Below, piece after piece: positions 35,851 through 44,479 of a stretch of 64,000 bases of DNA. The notes beneath the pieces were generated by a model. It was not told the DNA's origin. It was given only the letters and a program-made list of their open reading frames with translations, and made no database searches. The stretch lies in the NCBI RefSeq assembly GCF_900130045.1, contig NZ_FQXT01000003.1, forward strand, positions 124,001 to 188,000, given 5' to 3'. The stretch is from Leeuwenhoekiella palythoae. Its GTDB lineage: Bacteria; Bacteroidota; Bacteroidia; Flavobacteriales; Flavobacteriaceae. Position 1 is the stretch's first letter, and each line of letters begins with the position of its first letter. Position numbers and translations under genes: made by a program.

Positions 35851-36450
35851 TTAATAGTACATTCTAAAATCTAATACTTTACAAGCTGTAAAGTGCTTTT
35901 GATGAAGCTCTTCTACCACATTAAAAATATCATCATCTTCATTAAATAAATTAAAGAACACTTTATCCAGATTGGCACTACTCACTCCGCTAAAGGCATT
36001 GCCATAGCCCGAAACTGCTCTGGCATTGGTGATATCCAAAAAATACTGGGCTTCCTCTTCATCAAGGTCTAGAACTTTAGCATTAGAAAAGTGAACGATT
36101 TTTCCTCTTAATTTTCCTTCAAAAAGCTCTGCGATCTCCTGAAAACTGTAGTTGTACCCATTTAGAGAAATGCTATTGGCAGCACCGGTCATTACGAGGT
36201 AAATGATTTCGTATTCCTTGAAATAATGATCGTCCATAATCAGCGTGTTTAAACTCGTCTCCAGACCTTCAATGGTATCGCAGGTTTGATAAATACTGGC
36301 CACACCAAATTGAAGCGCCAACTCTTCCAGACTTTTTTGCACTTCTGTAAGTGCGTCAACCGCTACATCTTCAACCCCTTCTAAACAATAGATAAATTTA
36401 TCAGGATCCAGGTCATAGTTTTGGGGTACTTGGGTTCTTTTTTCCAGCAT
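35851..36450 (-). CDS. DUF6642-like protein of caspase/CHAT-like fold, probably inactive
   Basis: A 199-residue cytoplasmic protein. The pattern FIYCLEGV, then EIIYLVMTGAANSISLN, then FQEIAELFEGKLRGKIVHFS and ARAVSGYG recalls DUF6642-type proteins, in which LxFHG and FGSC supply a His-Cys pair like that of caspases. Here those positions read LVMTG (Thr88) and HFSNA (Ala124), so the pair is lost if my alignment from memory is right. The C-terminus ends in EELHQKHFTACKVLDFRMYY. It is monocistronic with a TAACTTTG -7 box at 36475-36482. The family call is moderate. Confidence 0.6.
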   Translation of the reverse strand: MLEKRTQVPQNYDLDPDKFIYCLEGVEDVAVDALTEVQKSLEELALQFGVASIYQTCDTIEGLETSLNTLIMDDHYFKEYEIIYLVMTGAANSISLNGYNYSFQEIAELFEGKLRGKIVHFSNAKVLDLDEEEAQYFLDITNARAVSGYGNAFSGVSSANLDKVFFNLFNEDDDIFNVVEELHQKHFTACKVLDFRMYY

Positions 36451-36474
36451 TTTTAAGTTTCATAGCATTTCATA

Positions 36475-36482
36475 CAAAGTTA
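36475..36482 (-). promoter_or_regulatory. -7 box ahead of the DUF6642-like gene
   Basis: The minus strand reads TAACTTTG, a full match to TAnnTTTG, 25 bp upstream of the ATG at 36450. No clear -33 TTG. Confidence 0.45.
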
Positions 36483-36627
36483 GCATTTAAAGTTCCCTTT
36501 TGCATAATAGGAAGATATACCGACGGCTATTTAAAACAAATTTTATTTTCTATTGGTGTAAGCTCCTACGTGCTAGCGGAATAAATTAAAGCATTTCAGT
36601 TTGTGAATATCTCAGCTTAGATTGTGC

Positions 36628-36657
36628 TTGTTTGGCCTTGTAAAACGGTTATTTTTG
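36628..36657 (+). promoter_or_regulatory. Promoter of the DUF4494 gene
   Basis: TTG (36628-36630), a 19-bp gap and TATTTTTG (36650-36657) match the consensus well and leave a leader of about 15 nt before the ATG at 36677. Confidence 0.65.
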
Positions 36658-36676
36658 GCGTCCAAAAATTTGATTT

Positions 36677-37228
36677 ATGAGCGTAATCTGGTACGAATGC
36701 AAAGTGAAATATCCTAAACTTGATGAAGTTTCAGGGACTAAAAAATTAAAAACAGAACCGTTCTTGGTAGACGCAGTATCGTATACCGAAGCCGAAAAGC
36801 GCATTACCGAAGAAATGCAGTTATACCTGAGTGACGGCGAAGGGATTTTGATCACCAACATCAAAGTGGCGAATTATGCTGAGATACACCCTTTTGAAAA
36901 TGCAGATCGCTGGTTTAAAGCTAAGATCTCTTTGATCGCTTTTGACGAAGAAAGCGGAAAGGAACGTAAAACTAACGAGTATCTACTGGTTCAAGCCAAT
37001 GACGTAAAAGAGGCTTACGAAAATACGATGCACGCGATGAAAGACACGATGGGCGAATTTAGTATCCCATCTATTGCAGAGTCTCCTATTGTTGATGTAT
37101 TCCCATATTTTACCGGTGAGGAGGAAAATTCAGAGCGGCTGGAAGAATTTCTTAGACTCAAAGAATCTGTTCCTGCCGACAATGCCGAAGATGAAGCTTT
37201 AGCGATGGAAGATTCATTAACAGCTTAG
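36677..37228 (+). CDS. DUF4494 protein
   Basis: A 183-residue protein that opens MSVIWYECKVKYPKLDEVSG and contains VDAVSYTEAEKRITEEM, the pattern of DUF4494. The family is restricted to Bacteroidota, and its function is unknown. The C-terminal third is acidic (EENSERLEEFLRL, then NAEDEALAMEDSL) and probably flexible. It is transcribed alone, from a good promoter to a strong terminator. Confidence 0.85.
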   Translation: MSVIWYECKVKYPKLDEVSGTKKLKTEPFLVDAVSYTEAEKRITEEMQLYLSDGEGILITNIKVANYAEIHPFENADRWFKAKISLIAFDEESGKERKTNEYLLVQANDVKEAYENTMHAMKDTMGEFSIPSIAESPIVDVFPYFTGEEENSERLEEFLRLKESVPADNAEDEALAMEDSLTA

Positions 37229-37232
37229 CCCA

Positions 37233-37270
37233 TAAAAAAAGCGTTGATACTTAAGATCAACGCTTTTTTA
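37233..37270. terminator. Bidirectional terminator
   Basis: GCGTTGAT (37241-37248) pairs with ATCAACGC (37256-37263), extended by A and T runs on either side. It serves DUF4494 and the convergent phosphatase gene. Confidence 0.85.
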
Positions 37271-37326
37271 TGTTGGCCTTCCCGGGAAATATTATCACTA
37301 AGGCATTTTATTTTAGATGTTTTTCC

Positions 37327-37896
37327 TTATTGACCAGCGGCCAGTTCACTAGTTTTTATATCCAAAGCCGTCCTAAAGTATTGTGTATCTAAATCGTTTA
37401 TCAGATCAATAACATTAGGATACCAGTCTTCGTGATAACCCAAGGCTTCAATGCGTAATTCTTCAATGGCGCGGGCTTTGCTCCAACCTTCAAAAACAAT
37501 ACGATATGCTGCGCTGATGGCTCCGGTGCGATCGCTACCATGCCAGCAATGAATGAGTACCGGTTTTTCGGCATTTTTAATCGCAGTCAAGGCAGTCAGC
37601 AACTCTTCTTCTGTGAGTTCGCCTGCTCTTAATGGCATCCAAACCAGCTCCATATCTGTATCTCTGGCTTTTCGATCGTCTTTCCAAAGCCTTCTAAAAT
37701 TGAGAACGGTTTTGATTCCGAGTTTATCAAGTTCGCCAAATCCTTTTCTGCTGGGTTGCTCTGAGCGGTATAAAGAATCGCTTACTTGGTATAAATTATC
37801 GAGATATTGACATTCAACTTCAGAACAAAAATCTTGAGCCATAATTGACAAAGTGCATAAAAAACTTAATATAAGTATTAACGTGGACTTCATCAT
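37327..37896 (-). CDS. Secreted dual-specificity/tyrosine phosphatase-like protein
   Basis: A 189-residue protein with an N-terminal signal peptide (LILILSFLCTLSIMAQ). The catalytic loop is HCWHGSDRTG with Cys117 and Arg123, the CX5R signature of the cysteine phosphatase family, and the upstream acid loop is near RAGELTEEELL. The order resembles DSP-fold enzymes such as plant and fungal PFA-type phosphatases and PTP-like phytases. Being exported, it is more likely to act on phosphorylated metabolites or phytate-like substrates than on cell signals. MM at the start leaves the exact first codon open. Confidence 0.8.
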   Translation of the reverse strand: MMKSTLILILSFLCTLSIMAQDFCSEVECQYLDNLYQVSDSLYRSEQPSRKGFGELDKLGIKTVLNFRRLWKDDRKARDTDMELVWMPLRAGELTEEELLTALTAIKNAEKPVLIHCWHGSDRTGAISAAYRIVFEGWSKARAIEELRIEALGYHEDWYPNVIDLINDLDTQYFRTALDIKTSELAAGQ

Positions 37897-38012
37897 GTTA
37901 CTTTTTAATTTTCAAGTTAACGTCGTTCAAATACTAACGTATAATTACATTTATAGTATTCAGAAATTGTACCAAGTACAACTTATTTCGCTGTTTTTGC
38001 TATTTTGGAAGC

Positions 38013-39029
38013 TTAAAATAGGATGACATTCTTACCAATGCTTTTGCCGCTTTCCTGCAATTTATGCGCTTCTTTCAAGTTGGCTACCGTAAAACCATTG
38101 AAGGTTGTAGTGAGTGTAGATTGTATGGTTCCCTCCTCTAAAAGCTCTGCGAGATGATTTAGAATATTGTGCTGGCGTTGCATATCTGCAGTTTCATACA
38201 TAGAGCGTGTATACATCAATTCCCACGAAAAAGTCACGCTTTTATTCTTCAATAGATTCAAGTTTAAAGGATCACTACTGCCGGTAATACTTACAATATG
38301 CCCCTGAGGTTTGATCAATTCAGCAGCGGTTTCCCAATAGCTTTTAAGATCAACACAATCAAAAATAAAATCTACCTGCTCAATACCCTTTGCTGCCAGT
38401 TCGTCTTTGAGATCATAGTGGTTGACCACACTATCGGCGCCCATTTGTTTACACCATTCCACAGTTTCCTTACGTGATGCGGTTGCGATCACCGTGAGAT
38501 CAGTAAGTTTTTTTGCAAGTTGAATGGCTATAGATCCAACACCTCCGGCTCCGGCAAGAATAAGTAGTATTCTGCCCTTGTCTGTAGCCGGATTGTATTT
38601 AAACCGATCGAAAATAGTTTCATAGGCAGTCAAACTCGTTAATGGAATCGCTGTAGCTTCGGCAATACTTAAATTCCTTGGTTTGCGCCCCACGATACGT
38701 TCGTCAACCAGTTGGTATTCGGCATTACTTCCGCTTCGCGTTAGATCACCAGCATAAAAAACTGCATCTCCCACGTTAAAAAGAGAGACCTCCTCTCCTA
38801 CTGCTTCAACAATTCCTACTGCATCCCAACCTATAATTTTAGGACTATCCAAAACTTGGTCTTTTACAGCATTCTGCCGAATCTTATAATCTACCGGATT
38901 GACAGAATTTGCCTGAACTTTTATCAGTAGATCTCGCCCTTCGGGCTTTGGGATTTCAGTTTCAAAAGCAATAAAGCTTTCTTCTTCGTTTATAGGTAAT
39001 GATTGTTTAAATCCAATCGCTTTCATCAA
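38013..39029 (-). CDS. Zinc-type alcohol dehydrogenase-like quinone oxidoreductase (MDR)
   Basis: A 338-residue medium-chain reductase. The GroES-like N-terminal domain is followed by the nucleotide-binding loop LLILAGAGGVGSIAIQLAKK (about 155-174). The structural-zinc cysteines of true alcohol dehydrogenases are missing, as in the quinone oxidoreductase branch. It probably uses NADPH to reduce quinones or enones. It is preceded on the minus strand, 75 bp away, by the flavodoxin-reductase-like gene, which may share its transcript. Confidence 0.88.
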   Translation of the reverse strand: MMKAIGFKQSLPINEEESFIAFETEIPKPEGRDLLIKVQANSVNPVDYKIRQNAVKDQVLDSPKIIGWDAVGIVEAVGEEVSLFNVGDAVFYAGDLTRSGSNAEYQLVDERIVGRKPRNLSIAEATAIPLTSLTAYETIFDRFKYNPATDKGRILLILAGAGGVGSIAIQLAKKLTDLTVIATASRKETVEWCKQMGADSVVNHYDLKDELAAKGIEQVDFIFDCVDLKSYWETAAELIKPQGHIVSITGSSDPLNLNLLKNKSVTFSWELMYTRSMYETADMQRQHNILNHLAELLEEGTIQSTLTTTFNGFTVANLKEAHKLQESGKSIGKNVILF

Positions 39030-39104
39030 ATTGTATTTTTAGTTTATTGGCATCGCCAAAGCGTTTAATTTTCCTAGGCTAGCCCCGAATTTAATCGGGT
39101 AGAA

Positions 39105-39779
39105 TTACTCCATAGCTTCTTGAACGATTCGTTCTTCTGTAACGCCCATTTTTTTAAGATCCTTAATTACGGATTCCATCATGGGTGGCGGTCCGCAGAC
39201 ATAGAATTTTTTTAACGTGGTGCTGTTGATGTTCTTATTTAAAAAGGCTTTATCAATGTGCCCGTATGCATAGTCTGTATCTTCTTGTTCAGAAAGAATA
39301 TTGATAAAATCCTCTTCTAAAAGGGCCTCGAGTTCCGGAGCGTAGATGATGTCTTCTTCTTTTTTATTGGCAAAGATGAGTTTGTTCCCGTTGACTTTTC
39401 CTTCTTGTTCTAATTTTTTAAAAATGGACAAAAATGGTGTGATCCCGGCGCCACCGGCAATAAATACTCCGGTTCCTTGATAAGATATTGCTCCCCAAGC
39501 CTCATCGATGATGAGTTCGTCTCCATTTTTAAGTTTACCTAAGCGTTGGGTAACTCCGTTATGGTCAGGATAGGTTTTAATAGTAAACTGTAAAACATCT
39601 TCTTCGGGTAAATTTGTGAATGTAAAGGGTCTTTTTTTCTCTTTCCATTTAGCTTTATTGATGGCTACTTCTGTAGCTTGTCCTGGTGTGAAATCAAATC
39701 CTTGGGGTTTTTCAGTCTCAATATGCAATACATCGTGGTTAATAAAATGAATTTCATTGATTTTTACGGTATAACTCAT
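39105..39779 (-). CDS. FNR-like FAD-dependent oxidoreductase
   Basis: A 224-residue ferredoxin-NADP reductase-like protein. The FAD-binding RPFTFTNLP (about 55-63) and the NAD(P)-binding GVFIAGGAGITPFLSIFKKL (about 104-123) and YVCGPPPMMESVI (about 194-206) segments are intact. No ferredoxin domain is fused, so the electron partner is separate. The role may be flavodoxin or ferredoxin reduction, or nitric-oxide-type reductase chemistry. Confidence 0.88.
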   Translation of the reverse strand: MSYTVKINEIHFINHDVLHIETEKPQGFDFTPGQATEVAINKAKWKEKKRPFTFTNLPEEDVLQFTIKTYPDHNGVTQRLGKLKNGDELIIDEAWGAISYQGTGVFIAGGAGITPFLSIFKKLEQEGKVNGNKLIFANKKEEDIIYAPELEALLEEDFINILSEQEDTDYAYGHIDKAFLNKNINSTTLKKFYVCGPPPMMESVIKDLKKMGVTEERIVQEAME

Positions 39780-39892
39780 AATTTAAATTGGTTAATTCTT
39801 TTAAAGTTAAGAAGACTGTAGCGGCTTGTATACCAAGGTTTTCTTAAGGTTGGCGTTAATGTTTTGTTAGGAATCATAGTTTTGAAAACAAA

Positions 39893-39930
39893 AAAGAAAG
39901 GTTGAACGCTTTAATAGCATTCAACCTTCT
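39893..39930 (-). terminator. Terminator of the MORN-like gene
   Basis: AGGTTGAA pairs with TTCAACCT, with one mismatched position in the extended stem. On the minus strand it is followed by a T-rich run (TTTCTTTTTTG). Confidence 0.7.
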
Positions 39931-39956
39931 TATCGGCATTCTTAAGGTTTTACAAA

Positions 39957-40703
39957 CTAATACCGTTCCACCAATTGATTGTCTTTAAACAACGCTCCAA
40001 CAAAATTATTCTGTTTCATATTTACGAGAATGTATTGTCCGTCTGCTTTTGGACCTACCGAAATATAAGCGGCTTCGTTTGCTCCATTATCGGTCATTGT
40101 AATACTGAATTTAAAATATGGCGTATGTTGTTCGGTCTCTAATGGTGGCATAAAAAAGTCTGATGTCTTGGTCTCGATGTGCATCATCTCACCATAGGTA
40201 AATCTTCCGTTTTCAAACTTTCCCGAAATAATAGTGTTGTTTTGGAAATAGATCCCGTAATCGTCAATACAATCCCCAGAAATACACGTAGCATCTGCAA
40301 TATCCTGAGGCGTGAAGGTTTTACGACTAAGCACTTGCCCCTGATCGTAGCTGATCAATTCTCTTGAAAACCCTTGTGAAGAGCGCACCTCTCTGATGTG
40401 ATCTCCTATTTTAATTCCTTTTTCAAACAGGCCTGAGGTTCGTCCTTCCCCCTCATCGTATACGGTAAATCCGTCTGGTTTACCCTCTTTAAAGTTGGAA
40501 TAATAATAATCACTGGTTTTATTCTGGCTATAGCCTACACCGTTATACAATCCATTTTTATAGAAACCGTGGTATACATCGCCGGTTTCTTTATTGTAAT
40601 AAAAGCCGTAACCGTTTTGGCAATCACCTTTAGAACATGGCGTTTCTTGTGCAAAACTTACTGCGCACAGAAAAAATAAACTGCTTAAAATAAGTGTTTT
40701 CAT
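39957..40703 (-). CDS. Secreted protein with MORN-like repeats
   Basis: A 248-residue protein with a signal peptide ending SFAQ. Two similar Cys-rich segments, CSKGDCQNGYGFYY and CISGDCIDDYGIYF, start two units, and the part between shows MORN-like beta hairpins (GDVYHGFYKNGLYNGVGYSQ, then FKEGKPDGFTVYDEGEG). MORN-type repeats often serve as protein-binding or membrane scaffolds. The gene has a TAGCTTTA -7 box and the shared 16-bp motif upstream, the same arrangement as the CHAT gene. Function unknown. Confidence 0.7.
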   Translation of the reverse strand: MKTLILSSLFFLCAVSFAQETPCSKGDCQNGYGFYYNKETGDVYHGFYKNGLYNGVGYSQNKTSDYYYSNFKEGKPDGFTVYDEGEGRTSGLFEKGIKIGDHIREVRSSQGFSRELISYDQGQVLSRKTFTPQDIADATCISGDCIDDYGIYFQNNTIISGKFENGRFTYGEMMHIETKTSDFFMPPLETEQHTPYFKFSITMTDNGANEAAYISVGPKADGQYILVNMKQNNFVGALFKDNQLVERY

Positions 40704-40757
40704 AATTGAGGTTTTTTAATCAGTAATCGAGATTGAAAGTATTTGATTTTTACAGCT

Positions 40758-40807
40758 TAAAGCTATAAAGGATGCCGGCACTCTTCAATACGGCAGTTGC
40801 CCTATTT
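40758..40807 (-). promoter_or_regulatory. Promoter and shared 16-bp motif of the MORN-like gene
   Basis: On the minus strand AAATAGGGCAACTGCC (40792-40807) lies 26 bp upstream of the -7 box TAGCTTTA (40758-40765). The motif overlaps the stop codon of the CHAT gene. The start codon follows 54 bp from the -7 box. It is one of three copies in the window. Confidence 0.65.
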
Positions 40808-43675
40808 ACCAGTGTAGATGAACGGTGCCCAGTATTGCGGACTCGACAGGTCTACATATTTATTGTAAGAACCTTTAATAAATTCGCGTTTGACTTCAGT
40901 GCTGGCGGTGAGATAGTCTTTATTTTCCTGAAAAATCTTGTAATAAAGACTTTTGGTATAAACACTAGTCCCGTAGTCATTAACAGACCAAAGTGTGGTT
41001 AAAGTAGCATTAGCTCCCGCCATTAACATAGCCTGATTAAGACCTTGAACCCCATCTCCCGGAACCAATTTCCCCAAACCGGTCTGGCAGGCACTGAGAA
41101 ACATAAAGTCGGTATCAATATCAAGTTGGGCCATTTCCTTTACGGTGAGCATTCCGTCCTCCCCATCTTTTGGATAACTAAACACCGAAAATGCGATCCC
41201 GCTAAGGTCAAAAACAAATGGATGTGTTACCGCATGACTTGATAAATGAATGCTTCGGTAGTGGTGCAATGCTCCTTCCCTACTCATTTTTTTAAATTCG
41301 TTTTCGGTCATTTGAGTATCCAAACGCAAATCGGTTTTTGGCACCAATTCTTTTATCGCAAGCACTTCATCTTTTGCGCCTTTCAGGTATTTCATGGCTT
41401 CGCTAGAAAAGGTTGCAAATGCATAATCTAAAGGTTCGTTTTTCTGTAACGATTCTTCCACGTCAAGCTCTAAGCGTTTAATATCTGCAGCCGATTCTAA
41501 ATCACGCCCGGGATTGGCCCGCTTTTGATATTTAGCATCGCCAAAGGCAAGCACATTCTTCTCATAATTGGTTTTAGGTCGCTTGCGCAATGTAATAAGT
41601 GTACTGCCGGCAGGAACATAGCCTATTTCATAATCTTCTACGAGATAACGCCCTTTATTGTTTTTAAAACTTTCAAAAGGCAGAAAATGCAACACACCAT
41701 CTGCCGCAATGTAAATACGTTTTTTACCTTTAAACCAAGGTTCTATGCGGCTCATCATATCGATGAAAAAAGAGTTAGCAATATAATCTCTATAGGCCGT
41801 ATCCGTATATTCTTCACGTACCTCACCGCCTTCGTTAGGGTTTAAAAAATTGCGATACAGTTCTGCCAAAAGCACAAAATCACCCTTCTTGTATTGATTA
41901 AATCCTGCTTCATCCAGATTGCGGTATACCGTATATTTTGGTTGACGTAATTCGCGTTGCGCCATAGCCTTCTCGATGGCTCCAATTTCTGTATTACGAT
42001 CTACATAAACCCGCATTAAAGCTCCTATGGTATTTATATATCTATAATTTATGTCGTTCTTGGTAATCACCGCAGCCATATAAACACCTTCATTGACATT
42101 ACCGCGCATCACATCAACATAATAAACCAAGGCCTCGTCAGCTTTTAGGCCATGCTGAATTTCACTAAGGCTTAGCGTAGGAATTTCATCTTGTGACGCG
42201 AGTAATCCATTAGCTTTTAACTCCTCCATTACAGAGAATATTTTTTCTTTCTGATTACTCTCAAAAAGGCAAGCGATCAGGTTTCCTCCTATTTTAGTAA
42301 AAAGATCAAGCTGCGCAGTACGTTGTGATCCTGTTGTTTCGCTGACTTTCGGCTTTTGACGTTTGAAAGCTTTTTCATAAAAAGGAACTGCTTCAGCATA
42401 TTTTTTCTTCATTCCCAACTGCAAACCATAATCATACAATTCAATAATATCTGTGGAATTAATATTGGTTTCAATGGCTACTGAGTTATCCTTATAAAAT
42501 TTTAGGGATTGAAGATTGCTAAGCAGGGTTTTACCAAATTGAGGATGCTCTTCATAACCGTTTTGTTTCATATAGTTTACACCAGCTTCTGCATACTGAA
42601 GTCCTTTCTCTTTATCCCCGCCATAGGTCAAGGCCCTCGAAAGATTATAATACCCCATCATTTTAACATCGGGATTTGTCACCTTGTTCATAAAATTCTG
42701 AGCACCTTCTGCCAGCTTATACGCCTCTTTATAGCGCTCTAATTGCACTAATGAAAACAGCTGATTGTTTAAAGCTAGCATCAAGGTCGAATTGGAATAG
42801 GTGAATTGCGGTAGCTCATTACGCATAATGACTGCAAGAGTGATATTCTCCTCATAATTTCTATTTACCTCATTGATTTTTGAAAGAATATCGTAGAGCT
42901 TAAATTTCATCATCGGAGCAGTTTTAGGATTTGAAAACTGCAGTTTAAGCTCCGGAATTAATACGTGTGCTTGTTGCCAATTATTCCAAAATGTAATCAA
43001 AGCAAGGGTTTCTAAGGCTACATTGTAATAACTTACCGGAAAGTTACCAGCGTCCATTTGCTGTTTTACAGGTTCTAATACTTTCAAATAATGCTCTGGA
43101 CCTTTTTGAATAATATCCTTTGGAGAAGCGCTGTATATAGGATTAAACTTTTCCCAAAAAACCATCATATTCTTTGAAGCCTCAGCTTTATAAACATCGA
43201 GCATACGTTGCGCTTGTTGTACTTGTGAAGTCGTAAACGTTTTTTTATAATAATTAACCGCCCCTTCTAAGTACGTTACAGATCTTTTGAAATCCTCCGG
43301 CGGATGCGGATAAAAACTGTATTCCCAAAGCAGTTGCTTAGCTCGTGGTAGATCTTTGGCAAAAAAAGCATAAGCAATAGCAGATTGCGCCAAACGATCG
43401 TAAATAGGTTCCATATCATAGGCCGTCTGAATGAGTTGTGCTCCTATAATCGGTTCTTGAGACAAAGCAGCTCTCGAGATCCCTACTTCAAAATAGAGGT
43501 CTGTATTAGTATAAAAAGCATCTAGCAACTTGAAGCCTACATTAAAGGCCTCCTTGTTATTGCCCGCCTTTTTTAAGGCTGTAAATTTGGTGTAATTTTG
43601 ATTCTTATTGATGTCGTAAGGTCCTTGCGCCCATAATGAAGAGCTAAAGACGAGCAATAAAACTAATATTCTCAT
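40802..43675 (-). CDS. TPR-CHAT protein (caspase-like protease)
   Basis: A 957-residue protein with a signal peptide (MRILVLLLVFSSSLWAQ), so it is exported. About 30-480 are tetratricopeptide-like helices (KEKGLQYAEAGVNYMKQNGY and similar); the last 300 residues form a CHAT domain. The catalytic His is His814 in LSSHAV and the catalytic Cys is Cys863 in FLSACQTGLG, and a WSVNDYGT segment follows. CHAT proteases of the caspase clan cut proteins when their TPR part senses a partner, as in type III-E CRISPR systems and gasdermin defence, but this one is exported and has no gasdermin or CRISPR gene beside it. It carries the shared upstream motif. Confidence 0.88.
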   Translation of the reverse strand: MRILVLLLVFSSSLWAQGPYDINKNQNYTKFTALKKAGNNKEAFNVGFKLLDAFYTNTDLYFEVGISRAALSQEPIIGAQLIQTAYDMEPIYDRLAQSAIAYAFFAKDLPRAKQLLWEYSFYPHPPEDFKRSVTYLEGAVNYYKKTFTTSQVQQAQRMLDVYKAEASKNMMVFWEKFNPIYSASPKDIIQKGPEHYLKVLEPVKQQMDAGNFPVSYYNVALETLALITFWNNWQQAHVLIPELKLQFSNPKTAPMMKFKLYDILSKINEVNRNYEENITLAVIMRNELPQFTYSNSTLMLALNNQLFSLVQLERYKEAYKLAEGAQNFMNKVTNPDVKMMGYYNLSRALTYGGDKEKGLQYAEAGVNYMKQNGYEEHPQFGKTLLSNLQSLKFYKDNSVAIETNINSTDIIELYDYGLQLGMKKKYAEAVPFYEKAFKRQKPKVSETTGSQRTAQLDLFTKIGGNLIACLFESNQKEKIFSVMEELKANGLLASQDEIPTLSLSEIQHGLKADEALVYYVDVMRGNVNEGVYMAAVITKNDINYRYINTIGALMRVYVDRNTEIGAIEKAMAQRELRQPKYTVYRNLDEAGFNQYKKGDFVLLAELYRNFLNPNEGGEVREEYTDTAYRDYIANSFFIDMMSRIEPWFKGKKRIYIAADGVLHFLPFESFKNNKGRYLVEDYEIGYVPAGSTLITLRKRPKTNYEKNVLAFGDAKYQKRANPGRDLESAADIKRLELDVEESLQKNEPLDYAFATFSSEAMKYLKGAKDEVLAIKELVPKTDLRLDTQMTENEFKKMSREGALHHYRSIHLSSHAVTHPFVFDLSGIAFSVFSYPKDGEDGMLTVKEMAQLDIDTDFMFLSACQTGLGKLVPGDGVQGLNQAMLMAGANATLTTLWSVNDYGTSVYTKSLYYKIFQENKDYLTASTEVKREFIKGSYNKYVDLSSPQYWAPFIYTGK

Positions 43676-43695
43676 AGATCGCAGTTTTTACGATC

Positions 43696-43746
43696 TAAAA
43701 ATAGGATTGGATTCTATGAGCAATCAATACGGCAATTGCCCTATTT
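43696..43746 (-). promoter_or_regulatory. Promoter and shared 16-bp motif of the CHAT gene
   Basis: On the minus strand AAATAGGGCAATTGCC (43731-43746) lies 27 bp upstream of the -7 box TATTTTTA (43696-43703), with the ATG 20 bp further on. The motif overlaps the stop codon of the MsrA gene. It contains the 10-bp palindrome GGCAATTGCC. Confidence 0.65.
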
Positions 43747-44232
43747 GAGACGATTACTATATTGTTTTAAGAGAAACTGAAGTTTTGGAGCAATATAGCG
43801 TTCACAAAATGGCTTCTCCGGATTGCTTCGGTAATAATCGTGCAGGCTCTCTCGCGAAGCTTGAAAACGCTGGAAAGGCAAAATTTGAGTAATTAAGGAT
43901 TGTTCAAATTCATTTTGTAACTGCGTAAGAATGTGCTGTACCTCTCGTTTTTGTTCTTCGGTAAAACAATAAACCGCAGAACGGTATTTAGACCGAAAAC
44001 TATGATTTGAAGTGCTTTTATGCGTGTGCAAGTGAATCTCAATAAGAATCTCTAAAGAAATAATTTGTGGATTAAAATGAATGATCACGCCTTCTGAAAA
44101 TTCTTCAAAAGGTGGGTCTGAAGCAACATATCCTTGTTCTACTTTCTCAACTCCTTTTAAGGCTTGGAAGACTGCTTCGGTACACCAATGGCAACCGCCA
44201 CCTACAGCTATTTTTTCTAATGAATTAGTCAA
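43741..44232 (-). CDS. msrA: Peptide methionine sulfoxide reductase A
   Basis: A 163-residue MsrA that reduces the S form of methionine sulfoxide. The active-site Cys14 sits in VGGGCHWCTEAVFQAL, where the usual GCFWC has His in place of Phe. The GYVASDP and KYRSAVYCFTEEQ segments (equivalent to QYRSxI) are present, but the usual TGHAEVV and HDPTT stretches are degenerate, so this is a divergent member. It is the last gene of the SelO operon and overlaps the 84-residue gene by 8 bp, a link that makes sense because SelO modifies redox proteins under oxidative stress. Confidence 0.85.
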   Translation of the reverse strand: MTNSLEKIAVGGGCHWCTEAVFQALKGVEKVEQGYVASDPPFEEFSEGVIIHFNPQIISLEILIEIHLHTHKSTSNHSFRSKYRSAVYCFTEEQKREVQHILTQLQNEFEQSLITQILPFQRFQASRESLHDYYRSNPEKPFCERYIAPKLQFLLKQYSNRLK

Positions 44233-44479
44233 TAATTCTTACTTCTTTTAAAAACGTAATCACTTTTAATTCCGGCATTTCGCAAGGTTTCAGCAATTCA
44301 CCCATTTTAGTCTCGTAATAATTAAGGCTAATGAAATCAGTTCCTCCCAACTCTTTTGCGTAAATCTTTGTGCTTTTACCTTCGTTGAAATCGGTACGGG
44401 TTATACTGTACTTCCGGTTGTTATAAAATCCTTCGGAATATCCCTCGGGAATGCGTGATATTGTGGATTTAAGTTTCAT
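44225..44479 (-). CDS. Small conserved protein of the SelO-MsrA operon
   Basis: An 84-residue protein starting MKLKSTISRIPEGYSEGFYN. It is beta-rich with no known motif; the GGTDFISLNYYET and LLKPCEMPE stretches look conserved. A start four codons earlier (44491) is possible, but the ATG at 44479 shares a base with the SelO stop (TAATG), which argues for coupling. It also overlaps the msrA gene. A role in oxidative-stress repair is inferred from context only. Confidence 0.7.
   Translation of the reverse strand: MKLKSTISRIPEGYSEGFYNNRKYSITRTDFNEGKSTKIYAKELGGTDFISLNYYETKMGELLKPCEMPELKVITFLKEVRIID

Noticed and set aside
41045-41845. Several plus-strand frames within 41045-41845
   Set aside because: All are shadows of the CHAT gene on the opposite strand.
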